From Flavobacteriaceae bacterium CP2B (GTDB lineage Bacteria > Bacteroidota > Bacteroidia > Flavobacteriales > Flavobacteriaceae), in NCBI GenBank assembly GCA_001683825.1, contig LXTR01000008.1, positions 143,899 through 207,898 of the forward strand: DNA of 64,000 bases, in the 5' to 3' direction. The notes under the pieces were generated by a model that had not been told where the DNA came from, searched no databases, and was given only the letters and a program-made list of their open reading frames with translations. Of the stretch, positions 1 to 7,839 are shown in pieces. Numbering within the stretch: the first letter of the stretch is position 1; every line of letters begins with the position of its first letter. The translations under genes were made by a program, and so were the position numbers.

Positions 1-1
1 G

Positions 2-142
2 AATTTCAGTGAGGATATCAATGCCGATGTGATCGGGATCCCCACCCACGGGCGCAAGGGCTTGTCACACTTCTTTATGGGAAGTATAGGGGAAGACATC
101 GCGAACCATTCCAAGATCCCGGTGATCACTTTTAAAATCTGA
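2..142 (+). CDS. Universal stress protein, C-terminal fragment
   Basis: Only the last 46 residues are present; the gene begins before the window. The frame from base 2 ends at a TGA. It carries the C-terminal UspA pattern: a His-Gly-Arg-Lys-Gly stretch, then a Met-Gly-Ser, then a hydrophobic strand ending in Pro-Val-Ile-Thr-Phe. In the family this is the end of the nucleotide-binding fold (G-x2-G-x9-G-S/T). Such proteins are cytoplasmic and often accompany respiratory gene clusters in Flavobacteria. The downstream PIG-L gene is convergent, about 60 bp away. Confidence 0.8.
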   Translation, partial: NFSEDINADVIGIPTHGRKGLSHFFMGSIGEDIANHSKIPVITFKI

Positions 143-203
143 TAAAGGAAGGCCATCGCCCGGGCGATTACCAGCGGTGATTGGCAGGGGATGATCGTAA
201 TGC

Positions 204-1076
204 CTATGGTTGTAGCATGGGGAACAGCCTTCGTATTTCTTCGTCCGTGGGCTGCTTCCCATATTCACAAACCTCAAATGCCTCGGCATGTGCTACCCGG
301 CTTCCCCGCGGCCCATACCATTTTTCCAGGCTTTTCCGGGTAGCGCTATCGGGTGCCGCTGCCCGCCATTTTGCCAAATATTCCAGGCGTTCTGCTTCGC
401 TTTCCGGCACCTGATCCAATTGGCCCATCGTCCACGGCAGCCAATCAAAAAATTGTGAGGCGTGGGCTGCCAGGGCATAGATTTTTTTCTCAAAAACGGG
501 GCCAATGTCCACCGCGATATGGGGTTCAAAGGCACTGGGTTTTTGAAAATGATCTGCCGAGTACAAGAAAACGGGGTTCTTCTTTAAAGGGGGCGTATCC
601 GGTGCCACAGATGGGACAATCACCATATAGGCGGCATCCTGTACCAGTACCCCGGTATAGCGATGGTCCGGGTGGTAGTCATTGGGCCTGGGGGCGATCA
701 CGATATCGGCATCCCAGCTCCTGATTTCCCGGATCACCTGCATGCGGTTTTCCAGGCTGGGCACCAATTCACCGTCATGGTTATCCAACACCGTATAGGT
801 AACGCCAAAACGCTTCCCTGCTTCGGCAGCTTCCTGCCGCCGGACGGCTGACAGGGCTTCCCTATCCAGTTCATAATGCCCGGCGTCGCCATTGGTCATA
901 GACACGAACTTCACCCGGTGCCCCAGGGATGAAAAGAGCAGGGCGGTACCACCGGCGTCCAGGTCGCAGTCATCCGGGTGGGCCCCGAAAACAACCACAT
1001 TGAGCCTAGCTTCCTGTGCCGGGATGGTAGCCACAGGCAACAGCAGGAGGAGGCAAAACAGTGCGAATCGGTTCAT
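204..1076 (-). CDS. PIG-L family deacetylase, exported
   Basis: 290 aa. Residues 1-20 form a Sec signal peptide ending in an Ala-rich site. The zinc-binding motif AHPDD lies at residues 32-36 and the second motif HPDH at 135-138, both typical of the PIG-L/LmbE N-acetylglucosaminyl deacetylase fold. The length is usual for the family. Members remove acetyl groups from amino-sugar substrates; the substrate here cannot be read from the sequence. The gene starts 10 bp after the stop of the oxidoreductase gene on the same strand, so the two are probably co-transcribed and may act together on a periplasmic sugar compound. Confidence 0.85.
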   Translation of the reverse strand: MNRFALFCLLLLLPVATIPAQEARLNVVVFGAHPDDCDLDAGGTALLFSSLGHRVKFVSMTNGDAGHYELDREALSAVRRQEAAEAGKRFGVTYTVLDNHDGELVPSLENRMQVIREIRSWDADIVIAPRPNDYHPDHRYTGVLVQDAAYMVIVPSVAPDTPPLKKNPVFLYSADHFQKPSAFEPHIAVDIGPVFEKKIYALAAHASQFFDWLPWTMGQLDQVPESEAERLEYLAKWRAAAPDSATRKSLEKWYGPRGSRVAHAEAFEVCEYGKQPTDEEIRRLFPMLQP

Positions 1077-1086
1077 ACCGCGGGCC

Positions 1087-2478
1087 TTAGAGGAGTTTCA
1101 TTGCTTCGGGGTCCCAGCGCACCGGCTGGCCTTTGAAATAACTTTCATTGGCCAACAAGGCGGCTCCTGCCGCCCTCAGTCCGAAGGTAGGATCCTGTAC
1201 CACCGGCTTTTTACCGCGTACCGCTGCAATAAAATTGTGCAAATGGTCATAGTGGGCACCTTCATAATCCCTGGGTGCTTCAAAGACGGTTTCCCCCAGC
1301 CGCAAGATTGACTTCCTGCTCTGCAACTCCTGTTGGGCATAGGCTTCCCGGATTTTTTCCTGGGTCGCGTGGGGGTAGGCGACCATGGAATACCCCCCCG
1401 GGACCATGTCGAGTTTGGAGCGCACCAGGCGTACCGAGTTGTTGCTCACTTCCATGGCCCCTTCGGTGCCGACCAGCCGGAAGCCACCCCCACCGCCGGA
1501 CCCGGCGATGAAATTGATCCTGAAAGAGGCGTTGAAGGCCGCGTGGGTCTTTGTTTCGGGATAATCATAAAGCGTGATGGTTACATCGGGGACATCCCGG
1601 CCATCTTTCCAGTACCTCAGGCCCCCGGTGGATTGCGCCCTGACGGGCCCTTTGGAGTCTATGATATAATGCAGGGTAGAAAACGCGTGCACAAAAAGGT
1701 CGCCCGCCACCCCCGTGCCGTAGTCCTGATAATTCCTCCACCGGAAAAAGCGGGTGGGGTCGTAGGGAATCTTGGGTGCCCGTCCGAGGAAGGTCCCAAA
1801 ATCCACGGTTTGCGGGCTCGCGTCCGGAGGTATGGGATATTGCCAGGCCCCTTCGGCACTGTAGCGGTCGTTGTACATGTCAAGCATCACCAACTCGCCA
1901 ATTGCCCCGTCCAGGTATAGCTCCCGGGCTTTCTCATTCCCCAGGGACGACATCCCGTGGCTGCCTACCTGGCAGACCACCCCGGTTTCCTTTTGTGCCC
2001 TGATGATCTCATGCCCTTCGTCAAATTGCTGTACCATGGGCTTCTCGCAGTACACGGCCTTGCCTGCCCTGAGGGCATCTATAGTAATGGTTTTGTGCCA
2101 GTGGTCGGGCGTGGCGATGATCACTGCGTCTATATCCTTGCGCTGCAGGAGCTCCCGGTAGTCGCGTGTGGTGAAAATGGAATCGCCCCAGTCTTCACGG
2201 GCCCGGTCCAGGCGTCCGGTGTAAAGGTCGCATACCGCCACCAGTTCCACGCCCGGCACTTTCAGTGCGTTCCGCGTGTCGTAAATCCCCTGTATGCCCG
2301 CGCCAATCAGCCCCAGTTGTACCCGGTCATTGGCGGTATACGCGTAGTCCGGGTAGTCCCTTAGCAGGGGGATCGGTTGGTGGTTGGGGGATGCCATTAC
2401 GTATGGGGCCGAGGCGATGGCAGCGGTACCCAGGCTGGCCTTGCGTATAAAAGACCTTCTGGAAGTGTTTTCTTTCAT
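1087..2478 (-). CDS. Gfo/Idh/MocA family oxidoreductase with Tat signal
   Basis: 463 aa from the ATG at 2478. An in-frame ATG at 2529 is less likely, because the Tat signal (Arg-Arg-Ser-Phe-Ile-Arg-Lys near residue 6, then an Ala-rich stretch) then starts the protein properly. A Rossmann dinucleotide motif GAGIQG follows, and the EKP motif (Cys-Glu-Lys-Pro) that carries the catalytic Lys of the family is present. Family members are NAD(P)-dependent sugar or cyclitol dehydrogenases, or glycosidases with bound NAD. Tat export suggests the cofactor is loaded before export. It forms a unit with the PIG-L gene downstream. The substrate is unknown. Confidence 0.85.
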   Translation of the reverse strand: MKENTSRRSFIRKASLGTAAIASAPYVMASPNHQPIPLLRDYPDYAYTANDRVQLGLIGAGIQGIYDTRNALKVPGVELVAVCDLYTGRLDRAREDWGDSIFTTRDYRELLQRKDIDAVIIATPDHWHKTITIDALRAGKAVYCEKPMVQQFDEGHEIIRAQKETGVVCQVGSHGMSSLGNEKARELYLDGAIGELVMLDMYNDRYSAEGAWQYPIPPDASPQTVDFGTFLGRAPKIPYDPTRFFRWRNYQDYGTGVAGDLFVHAFSTLHYIIDSKGPVRAQSTGGLRYWKDGRDVPDVTITLYDYPETKTHAAFNASFRINFIAGSGGGGGFRLVGTEGAMEVSNNSVRLVRSKLDMVPGGYSMVAYPHATQEKIREAYAQQELQSRKSILRLGETVFEAPRDYEGAHYDHLHNFIAAVRGKKPVVQDPTFGLRAAGAALLANESYFKGQPVRWDPEAMKLL

Positions 2479-2555
2479 GAGCGGATGTACATTTTGAGTT
2501 AGAACCAAACTAGGCTGCTCAAGGTACATTTTTTTCGGAAAGGGGCAAAGGCGCT

Positions 2556-2987
2556 TTACCGCGGCAGGAAGGATCGCTGCTGTTCCAGGTCCCGGGCAAG
2601 TTCACGGAGGGTCAGCTGCTCCAGGTTGCGTATCATTTTGATACGGGAAGGCTGGAAAGCCGCATGCAGCGGGCAAGGCCGGTCCTCGTTGCACTCCTCC
2701 AGGCTCAACATGCAGGAGGTCAGCCGTGTGGGGCCGTCTATGACATCGATAATGCTTATCAAGGGCTGGTCGCGGTTCTCTTCGCTCAGGTAAAAACCGC
2801 CCCTGGGCCCCCGGGTGGAGGAAACCAGTTTGTGACGCGACAATTCCTGCAGCAATTTGGCGAGGTAGGCCCTGGGGACATTGATCTTTTCATAGAAATC
2901 CTTCACCATCAGTTTATGTTCTTCACTGGAATACTGTGCCAGGTATAGCACTGCTTTCAGGGCGTATTTAGAGGAGTTGGTCAACAT
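2556..2987 (-). CDS. Rrf2 family transcriptional regulator
   Basis: 143 aa, the normal size for the family. The N-terminal winged helix-turn-helix covers roughly residues 1-65, ending in the family signature around Arg-Gly-Pro-Arg-Gly-Gly-Phe. Three cysteines at 92, 99 and 105 sit where IscR and NsrR bind an Fe-S cluster (C-x6-C-x5-C here). This allows, but does not prove, sensing of iron-sulfur state or nitric oxide. The gene is divergent from the nos operon across 124 bp, and an FNR-like box lies at the midpoint. A role in controlling nos is inferred from position only. Confidence 0.85.
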   Translation of the reverse strand: MLTNSSKYALKAVLYLAQYSSEEHKLMVKDFYEKINVPRAYLAKLLQELSRHKLVSSTRGPRGGFYLSEENRDQPLISIIDVIDGPTRLTSCMLSLEECNEDRPCPLHAAFQPSRIKMIRNLEQLTLRELARDLEQQRSFLPR

Positions 2988-3042
2988 ATTCGGCCACTTG
3001 GCAATTTGACAACAATTATAAAAAGATATTTATATCCTCAAT

Positions 3043-3086
3043 ATGACCGAAATCATATCATAAGCCGCAACCGGCTACTATTTTTG
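3043..3086 (+). promoter_or_regulatory. FNR-like box and -7 element of the nos operon
   Basis: The box ATGAC-N4-ATCAT occupies 3043-3056 and extends to a perfect 6+6 inverted repeat, ATATGA-N6-TCATAT (3041-3058). A -7 element TATTTTTG lies at 3079-3086 and fits the Bacteroidota TAnnTTTG consensus; no -33 TTG is visible at the usual distance. That is the layout of a class II activated promoter, where a Crp/Fnr-type protein sits near -41. The same box and spacing recur before ccoS and ccoI. The box is about equally far from the Rrf2 gene and the first nos gene, so it could act on both. Confidence 0.65.
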
Positions 3087-3111
3087 AACCATTAATTCAT
3101 ATCCCTAACAA

Positions 3112-3621
3112 ATGAAACCAATTATAAAAGGAAGTGTATTGCTCTTGTCTGCCCTGATGTTCAGTTGTGGTGGAAAAGAGGAAAAGAAGGAAGAAGGCTT
3201 TAGCCTGGAACGGCAGAAAGCCAAAACAGAACAAACCCAGGAGGCCGTGGTTTCCGACGCCGTAAAGGCATCTGAGCGCGTCGCGCTTGACAACAAGGGG
3301 GTTGGGCCCGTGAAATCAGTCACCCTCGCCCCGGAAGTCGACCCGCAAATGGCGGCCAAAGGAGAAGAGGTCTATAACCAGATGTGCCTTGCCTGCCACA
3401 GGGTAGGAAAGCGTTTTATCGGGCCGGCACCCAACGGCATCCTGGAGCGCCGCAGCCCGGAATGGGTGATGAACATGATCCTGAACCCGGAGGTGATGGT
3501 GAAGGAGGATCCGCTTGCCAAAGACCTGTTGGTAGAATTCAATGGTTCGCCCATGGCCAACCAGGGCCTTACCGAGGAGCAGGCCAGGACGGTCCTGGAA
3601 TACTTTAGAACCTTAGAATAA
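3112..3621 (+). CDS. c-type cytochrome lipoprotein, nos operon
   Basis: 169 aa. A lipoprotein signal ends at Cys19 (Leu-Met-Phe-Ser-Cys). After a charged linker of about 60 residues comes a single class I cytochrome c domain with CLACH at 92-96 and a likely distal Met in the Ser-Pro-Met-Ala segment. It is the first gene of the operon leading to nosZ, with 6 bp to the next gene. The likely job is to carry electrons to nitrous oxide reductase in the periplasm; small monohaem cytochromes beside clade II nosZ are known to do this. Anchoring to a membrane by lipid is inferred from the signal. Confidence 0.85.
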   Translation: MKPIIKGSVLLLSALMFSCGGKEEKKEEGFSLERQKAKTEQTQEAVVSDAVKASERVALDNKGVGPVKSVTLAPEVDPQMAAKGEEVYNQMCLACHRVGKRFIGPAPNGILERRSPEWVMNMILNPEVMVKEDPLAKDLLVEFNGSPMANQGLTEEQARTVLEYFRTLE

Positions 3622-3627
3622 CCACGC

Positions 3628-4209
3628 ATGAAAACAACAAACACGACCATTAAAGTACTTCTTGGCTGCCTATTACTGCTTGCCGTGCCCCTGGCCTGTA
3701 AGCAAGGCGCCGAAAAGCAGGGGGAAGTTCCTGAGGCAACCGCCCAGGAACCTTCCCAGAACCAGGGGCAGGCCTTTATCAAGGATGATGTGTCTACGCC
3801 CAATGTACTCGATATCGCCATCGGTTCGGAAGACCATACCACCCTGGTAGCGGCCGTTCAGGCTGCAGAACTGGAGAACGCCCTGGTCAATGCCGGGCCA
3901 TTGATGGTTTTCGCACCTACCAACGCCGCCTTTGAGGCATTGCCGGAGGGTACCGTGGAAGGTCTTCTGAAACCCGAAAGCAAGGACGCCCTGGCCAATA
4001 TTCTCAAGTACCATGTCACCCCGGGGAATTATTCCAAAGATTTCCTGAAAAAGTTCAAAAAGCTCGGACAGGCCAATAACCAGGACGCGCTGGTGGAAGT
4101 AAAAGGCGAGGAGGTCTATGTCGGCGGTGCGAAAATCCTGGCAAGCATCCCCGCAGGGAATGGAATTGTCCATGTAGTGGACAAAGTACTGTTGCCCCCC
4201 ACAGAATAA
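3628..4209 (+). CDS. Fasciclin-domain lipoprotein
   Basis: 193 aa. The signal peptide ends in a lipobox (Pro-Leu-Ala-Cys, Cys24). One fasciclin (FAS1) domain fills residues 60-190, with the family pattern FAPTNAAF in the middle and a His-Val-Val-Asp-Lys-Val-Leu ending. FAS1 domains usually mediate adhesion or protein contact. Its place between a cytochrome gene and nosZ suggests a structural or assembly role for the N2O reductase, but no function is established from the sequence. Confidence 0.8.
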   Translation: MKTTNTTIKVLLGCLLLLAVPLACKQGAEKQGEVPEATAQEPSQNQGQAFIKDDVSTPNVLDIAIGSEDHTTLVAAVQAAELENALVNAGPLMVFAPTNAAFEALPEGTVEGLLKPESKDALANILKYHVTPGNYSKDFLKKFKKLGQANNQDALVEVKGEEVYVGGAKILASIPAGNGIVHVVDKVLLPPTE

Positions 4210-4237
4210 AATCATCATAACCAATAAATACACAACA

Positions 4238-6193
4238 ATGAAAAATACCCATTTATTAGCAGGAATACTCCTGGGCATGGCGGCCTTTTTGAGCGGTTGC
4301 CAGGACCAGGGAAAAGGCACGAACGGCGCCCTGGCCTCTTCGGCGGCGGAGAAGGTCTATGTGGCCCCGGGAGAGCACGACGAGTTTTACGCCTTTGTTT
4401 CGGGCGGTTTCAGTGGACAGCTTTCCGTATACGGCCTGCCTTCGGGGCGGTTGTTTAAAGTAATCCCCGTTTTTTCACAGGATCCTGAGAAGGCCTGGGG
4501 ATATAATGAAGAAACCAAGCCCATGCTCAATACTTCCCATGGTTTTATCCCCTGGGATGACGCCCACCACCCCGATATATCACAGACCAAAGGTGAACTG
4601 GACGGGAGGTATGTCTTCATCAACGGAAACAATACACCGAGGATTGCCAAGATCGACCTGAGTGTTTTTGAGACCACCGAGATTATTGAGATACCCAACA
4701 GTGCCGGGAACCACAGTTCTGCTTTTGTGACAGAGAATACGGAATATGTGGTCGCCGGGACCCGTTTTTCCGTACCGGTGCCACAGCGCGATATGCCCAT
4801 AGCCGAGGCCAAGGGTAATTTTAAGGGTTCCCTGTCTTTTATTAGCGTGGACCCCGAAGATGGAAGGATGGACCTTTCATTCCAGATCCTGATGCCCGGT
4901 TTTGACTATGACCTGGCCCACCCCGGGAGGGGGGCTTCCCATGGCTGGATGTTTTTCACCACGTACAATACCGAAGAAGCCAACAGCCTGAAAGAGGTGA
5001 ATTCTTCCCAGAACGACAAGGATTTTATTGCTGCCGTCAACTGGAAAAAGGCCGAAGAATATATTGCCGAAGGTAAATTCACCACCGTACCGGCCAATTA
5101 TGCGCATAACGTGTATGACGACAATACCCACACCGCCACTTCCACGATGAAAAAGGAAGTGCGGGTGCTGGACGCCTCGGCGCTGCCCGGCCTGGTGTAT
5201 TTCCTGCCTACCCCCAAGTCTCCCCACGGATGTGATGTAGACCCCACAGGAGAATACATCGTAGGGAATGGCAAGCTTTCTGCCGACCTCACGGTCCACT
5301 CGTTTACCAGGATGATCGATGCCATTGAAAACGAGAAGTTCGAAGGCGAGGCCTATGGCATTCCCATCCTTAGCTTTGAGGACGTGCTGGCCGGCACCGT
5401 GAAACAAGCGGGCCTTGGACCCCTGCACACAGAGTTTGACGCCCAGGGCAACGGCTATACTACCTTCTTTATATCCTCTGAGGTGGTGAAATGGAAAGTC
5501 GGGACCTGGGAAGTGGTAGACAGGCAACCCTGCTACTATTCGGTAGGCCACCTGATGATCCCCGGGGGAAACTCCAGGAAGCCCTTTGGCAAGTATGCCG
5601 TGGCCATGAACAAGATTACCAAAGACCGTTACCTGCCCACAGGGCCAGAGGTGACGCAGTCGGCACAGTTGTATGATATTTCCGGCGATAAAATGGAATT
5701 ATTGCTCGATTTCCCTACCATTGGGGAGCCCCACTACGCTGCGGGGATCGCTGCTGACCTTATCAAGGAACGCTCCAGGAAGATCTTCAACCTCACCGAC
5801 AACAAACACGCGCACGCCACCACTTCCGACGCCGATGTGAAAGTGGTCCGCGATGGCAAGGAAGTACATGTGTATATGACCATGATACGAAGCCATTTTA
5901 ACCCGGACAATATCGAAGGGATCAAAGTAGGCGATAAGGTCTATTTCCACGTGACCAACCTGGAGCAGGACTACGACGTTCCCCATGGTGTGAGTATGAT
6001 CGGGGCCAATACCTCCGAACTTCTGATCATGCCGGGGCAGACCGAGACCTTTGTCTGGGAGCCCAAGCAGGTTGGTGTATGGCCGTTTTACTGTACGGAC
6101 TTCTGTTCTGCCCTGCACCAGGAAATGCAGGGATATGTAAGGGTTTCCCCCGCAGATTCGAGTTTGGATCTGAGCTGGTCCCTCGGCGAATAA
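4238..6193 (+). CDS. nosZ: Nitrous oxide reductase, clade II
   Basis: 651 aa. It reduces N2O to N2 in the periplasm using the tetranuclear CuZ and binuclear CuA copper centres. The N-terminal seven-bladed propeller carries the His-rich CuZ segments (for example Asp-Asp-Ala-His-His-Pro-Asp near residue 110). The C-terminal cupredoxin domain has the CuA motif with Cys619, Cys623, His627 and Met630. The signal peptide is Sec-type, not twin-arginine, as expected of clade II. It ends in Leu-Ser-Gly-Cys (Cys21), so the enzyme may be lipid-anchored. Maturation genes follow directly. Confidence 0.97.
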   Translation: MKNTHLLAGILLGMAAFLSGCQDQGKGTNGALASSAAEKVYVAPGEHDEFYAFVSGGFSGQLSVYGLPSGRLFKVIPVFSQDPEKAWGYNEETKPMLNTSHGFIPWDDAHHPDISQTKGELDGRYVFINGNNTPRIAKIDLSVFETTEIIEIPNSAGNHSSAFVTENTEYVVAGTRFSVPVPQRDMPIAEAKGNFKGSLSFISVDPEDGRMDLSFQILMPGFDYDLAHPGRGASHGWMFFTTYNTEEANSLKEVNSSQNDKDFIAAVNWKKAEEYIAEGKFTTVPANYAHNVYDDNTHTATSTMKKEVRVLDASALPGLVYFLPTPKSPHGCDVDPTGEYIVGNGKLSADLTVHSFTRMIDAIENEKFEGEAYGIPILSFEDVLAGTVKQAGLGPLHTEFDAQGNGYTTFFISSEVVKWKVGTWEVVDRQPCYYSVGHLMIPGGNSRKPFGKYAVAMNKITKDRYLPTGPEVTQSAQLYDISGDKMELLLDFPTIGEPHYAAGIAADLIKERSRKIFNLTDNKHAHATTSDADVKVVRDGKEVHVYMTMIRSHFNPDNIEGIKVGDKVYFHVTNLEQDYDVPHGVSMIGANTSELLIMPGQTETFVWEPKQVGVWPFYCTDFCSALHQEMQGYVRVSPADSSLDLSWSLGE

Positions 6194-6221
6194 TAAGTTA
6201 ATGGAAAAGGGTTGTTAATTA

Positions 6222-6265
6222 GGTGAAAAAGCGGGTAGTGTTGAAAGACCCACCCGCTTTTTACC
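6222..6265 (+). terminator. Hairpin between nosZ and the downstream nos genes
   Basis: A stem pairs 6222-6236 with 6252-6265 (about 14 bp with one bulged G). It has an A-run on the 5' side and a T-run on the 3' side of a GC core, so it could terminate in either direction. It lies 28 bp after the nosZ stop. The genes that follow clearly belong to the same cluster, so it may work as a partial terminator or as an mRNA 3' stabiliser that gives more nosZ than accessory transcript. Confidence 0.6.
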
Positions 6266-6283
6266 AACCCAAAATCACCACCG

Positions 6284-6895
6284 ATGAAAAAATCACGTAT
6301 ACTAATGTTTCTGGGGCCCCTGTTGCCATTGCTCCTCTTTGTCTTCCCGCTCTGGAATATTACCCTGGAGGCACCTCAATACCCAATTCCCCTTGGAATG
6401 GATATCTACATCAACGATTTTGCGGATACCCACCCGCACGATATCAAGAACATCAACCTGATGAACCACTACGTGGGCATGAAGTACATCCCCGATGCCA
6501 TCCCCGAGTTCAAGATATTCCCGGCCGGGATCCTGATCACCACGGCCATTGGCCTGCTGATCGCCTTTAAGGCAAATTATAAATGGTACCTCTATTGGGG
6601 TATCCTTATGGTGTTGATCAGTGCCGCGGGCATTTATGACTTCTACCTTTGGGAGCACGATTACGGCCATAACCTGGACCCCAAGGCCATTATGAAATTC
6701 ACCAATCCGGACGGATCGGTAATGGGATTTCAACCCCCTTTATTCGGCACCAGGGACATCCTGAATTTTAGGGCGCATTCCTATCCGCAATTAGGGGCGT
6801 TTTTCCTGGCCGCGGGTATCGCCCTGGGCTTTGTCGCCTTTTTCCTGGGGAAGAAGGAATCAAAACAACATCAACTTTTGGTAAAGAGCGCATGA
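6284..6895 (+). CDS. Nos-cluster integral membrane protein
   Basis: 203 aa with four likely membrane segments: an N-terminal one (residues 6-25), two in the middle (about 82-100 and 107-123), and one near the C terminus (about 170-190). Between segments 1 and 2 is a loop with several His and Asp residues (Thr-His-Pro-His-Asp), which could face the periplasm and bind metal. Proteins of this type sit between nosZ and nosL in Bacteroidota clusters, but I know of no proven function. The stop overlaps the start of nosL (ATGA), so the two are translationally linked. Confidence 0.7.
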   Translation: MKKSRILMFLGPLLPLLLFVFPLWNITLEAPQYPIPLGMDIYINDFADTHPHDIKNINLMNHYVGMKYIPDAIPEFKIFPAGILITTAIGLLIAFKANYKWYLYWGILMVLISAAGIYDFYLWEHDYGHNLDPKAIMKFTNPDGSVMGFQPPLFGTRDILNFRAHSYPQLGAFFLAAGIALGFVAFFLGKKESKQHQLLVKSA

Positions 6896-7356
6896 TGAAA
6901 CAGCTGTTGCAAATAGCGGTTCTCACCCTGGTGATAGGCGGCCTGGGCAGTTGCACCCCGGGTCCCAGGCCCATAGATTACGGGACAGATGCCTGCCACT
7001 TTTGCAGGATGACCATCGTAGACCGGCAACATGCCGCAGAGATGGTCACCGATAAAGGCAAGGTGTACAAATTTGATGCGGTAGAATGTATGGTGAATTC
7101 CAGGGAAGAAATAGGCGCGGATAATATAGCACTATACCTTTGCAACCATTATGAGGCCCCGGGCGAACTCATAGACGCCACCACCGCCGGCTTCCTGGTC
7201 AGCGAGGCGATGCCTAGCCCGATGGGGGCCAACCTCACAGCCTATGCGACTATCGAGGCCGCAACCGCTGCCCGTCAGGAACACGGGGGGGAGGTTTTTA
7301 ACTGGGAGGCACTTTTGTCCTATCTTAAAAGCAAGCACTATGTATACCATTTATGA
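6892..7356 (+). CDS. nosL: NosL copper chaperone lipoprotein
   Basis: 154 aa. The lipobox Leu-Gly-Ser-Cys places the lipid Cys at 21. The NosL domain follows with the Cu(I)-binding Cys-x2-Cys-x-Met pattern at 35-40 (Cys-His-Phe-Cys-Arg-Met). NosL delivers copper to apo-NosZ for CuZ assembly and works with the NosDFY transporter. Two adjacent ATGs (6892 and 6895) could both serve as start; the first overlaps the upstream stop. The 3' end overlaps the cupin gene by 17 bp. Confidence 0.92.
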   Translation: MMKQLLQIAVLTLVIGGLGSCTPGPRPIDYGTDACHFCRMTIVDRQHAAEMVTDKGKVYKFDAVECMVNSREEIGADNIALYLCNHYEAPGELIDATTAGFLVSEAMPSPMGANLTAYATIEAATAARQEHGGEVFNWEALLSYLKSKHYVYHL

Positions 7357-7633
7357 CACCATTGCTTCCCAAACGATCAAGGACTTACAGGTACACAAAG
7401 TTTTTCGTACCGATGCCTTTGAGCTCCTGAGCATCACGTTGGAAAAGGGATCGGTTTTCCCCGAACACACGTCCCCCCGGGAGGCGGCACTCCTCGTACT
7501 CGAGGGCAGCATCCTTTTTCACATAGAAGGGGTCCCCTACCGGATCTCGAGGCAGCGCATGTTCCATTTCCCGGCCAAAACCCCCCACTGGGTAGAAGCC
7601 CTGGAAGATGCCAAGTTCCTGATCATTCGCTGA
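7340..7633 (+). CDS. Small cupin-domain protein
   Basis: 97 aa from the ATG at 7340. A longer in-frame start (7244) would lie deep inside nosL and is rejected. It is a single cupin barrel with the first motif around Ser-Val-Phe-Pro-Glu-His-Thr and the second around Pro-Ala-Lys-Thr-Pro-His-Trp, each giving one metal-ligand His. It has no signal peptide, so it acts in the cytoplasm. Its overlap with nosL makes it part of the nos operon. It could be a small sensor or metal-binding protein, but nothing in the sequence decides this. Confidence 0.75.
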   Translation: MYTIYDTIASQTIKDLQVHKVFRTDAFELLSITLEKGSVFPEHTSPREAALLVLEGSILFHIEGVPYRISRQRMFHFPAKTPHWVEALEDAKFLIIR

Positions 7634-7661
7634 TACCAAAGAAAAACAACCCTTGACCATA

Positions 7662-7829
7662 ATGACAGACTTCATTACCTGCCTGCCGGGAGTTTTGCTG
7701 TGGGGCCGTGGAAACCTACAACAGCGCATGTACAGGGCCATTGTACCATTGCCCTCTTACTTTCCGGGGAATAGCGATATCTTTATGGGCAAAGACCTTT
7801 TAATGACCCCGCGGAACACGACCCCATAG
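7662..7829 (+). CDS. Possible 55-aa ORF between the cupin gene and nosD
   Basis: An open frame runs from ATG 7662 to TAG 7829 and fills nearly all the space between the cupin gene and nosD. The product would be soluble, with several Pro, Arg and Met residues and no signal peptide or recognised motif. It starts 28 bp after the previous stop and ends 10 bp before nosD. It could be a real small gene, a decayed remnant, or chance. Confidence 0.3.
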   Translation: MTDFITCLPGVLLWGRGNLQQRMYRAIVPLPSYFPGNSDIFMGKDLLMTPRNTTP

Positions 7830-7839
7830 AATAATTTAT

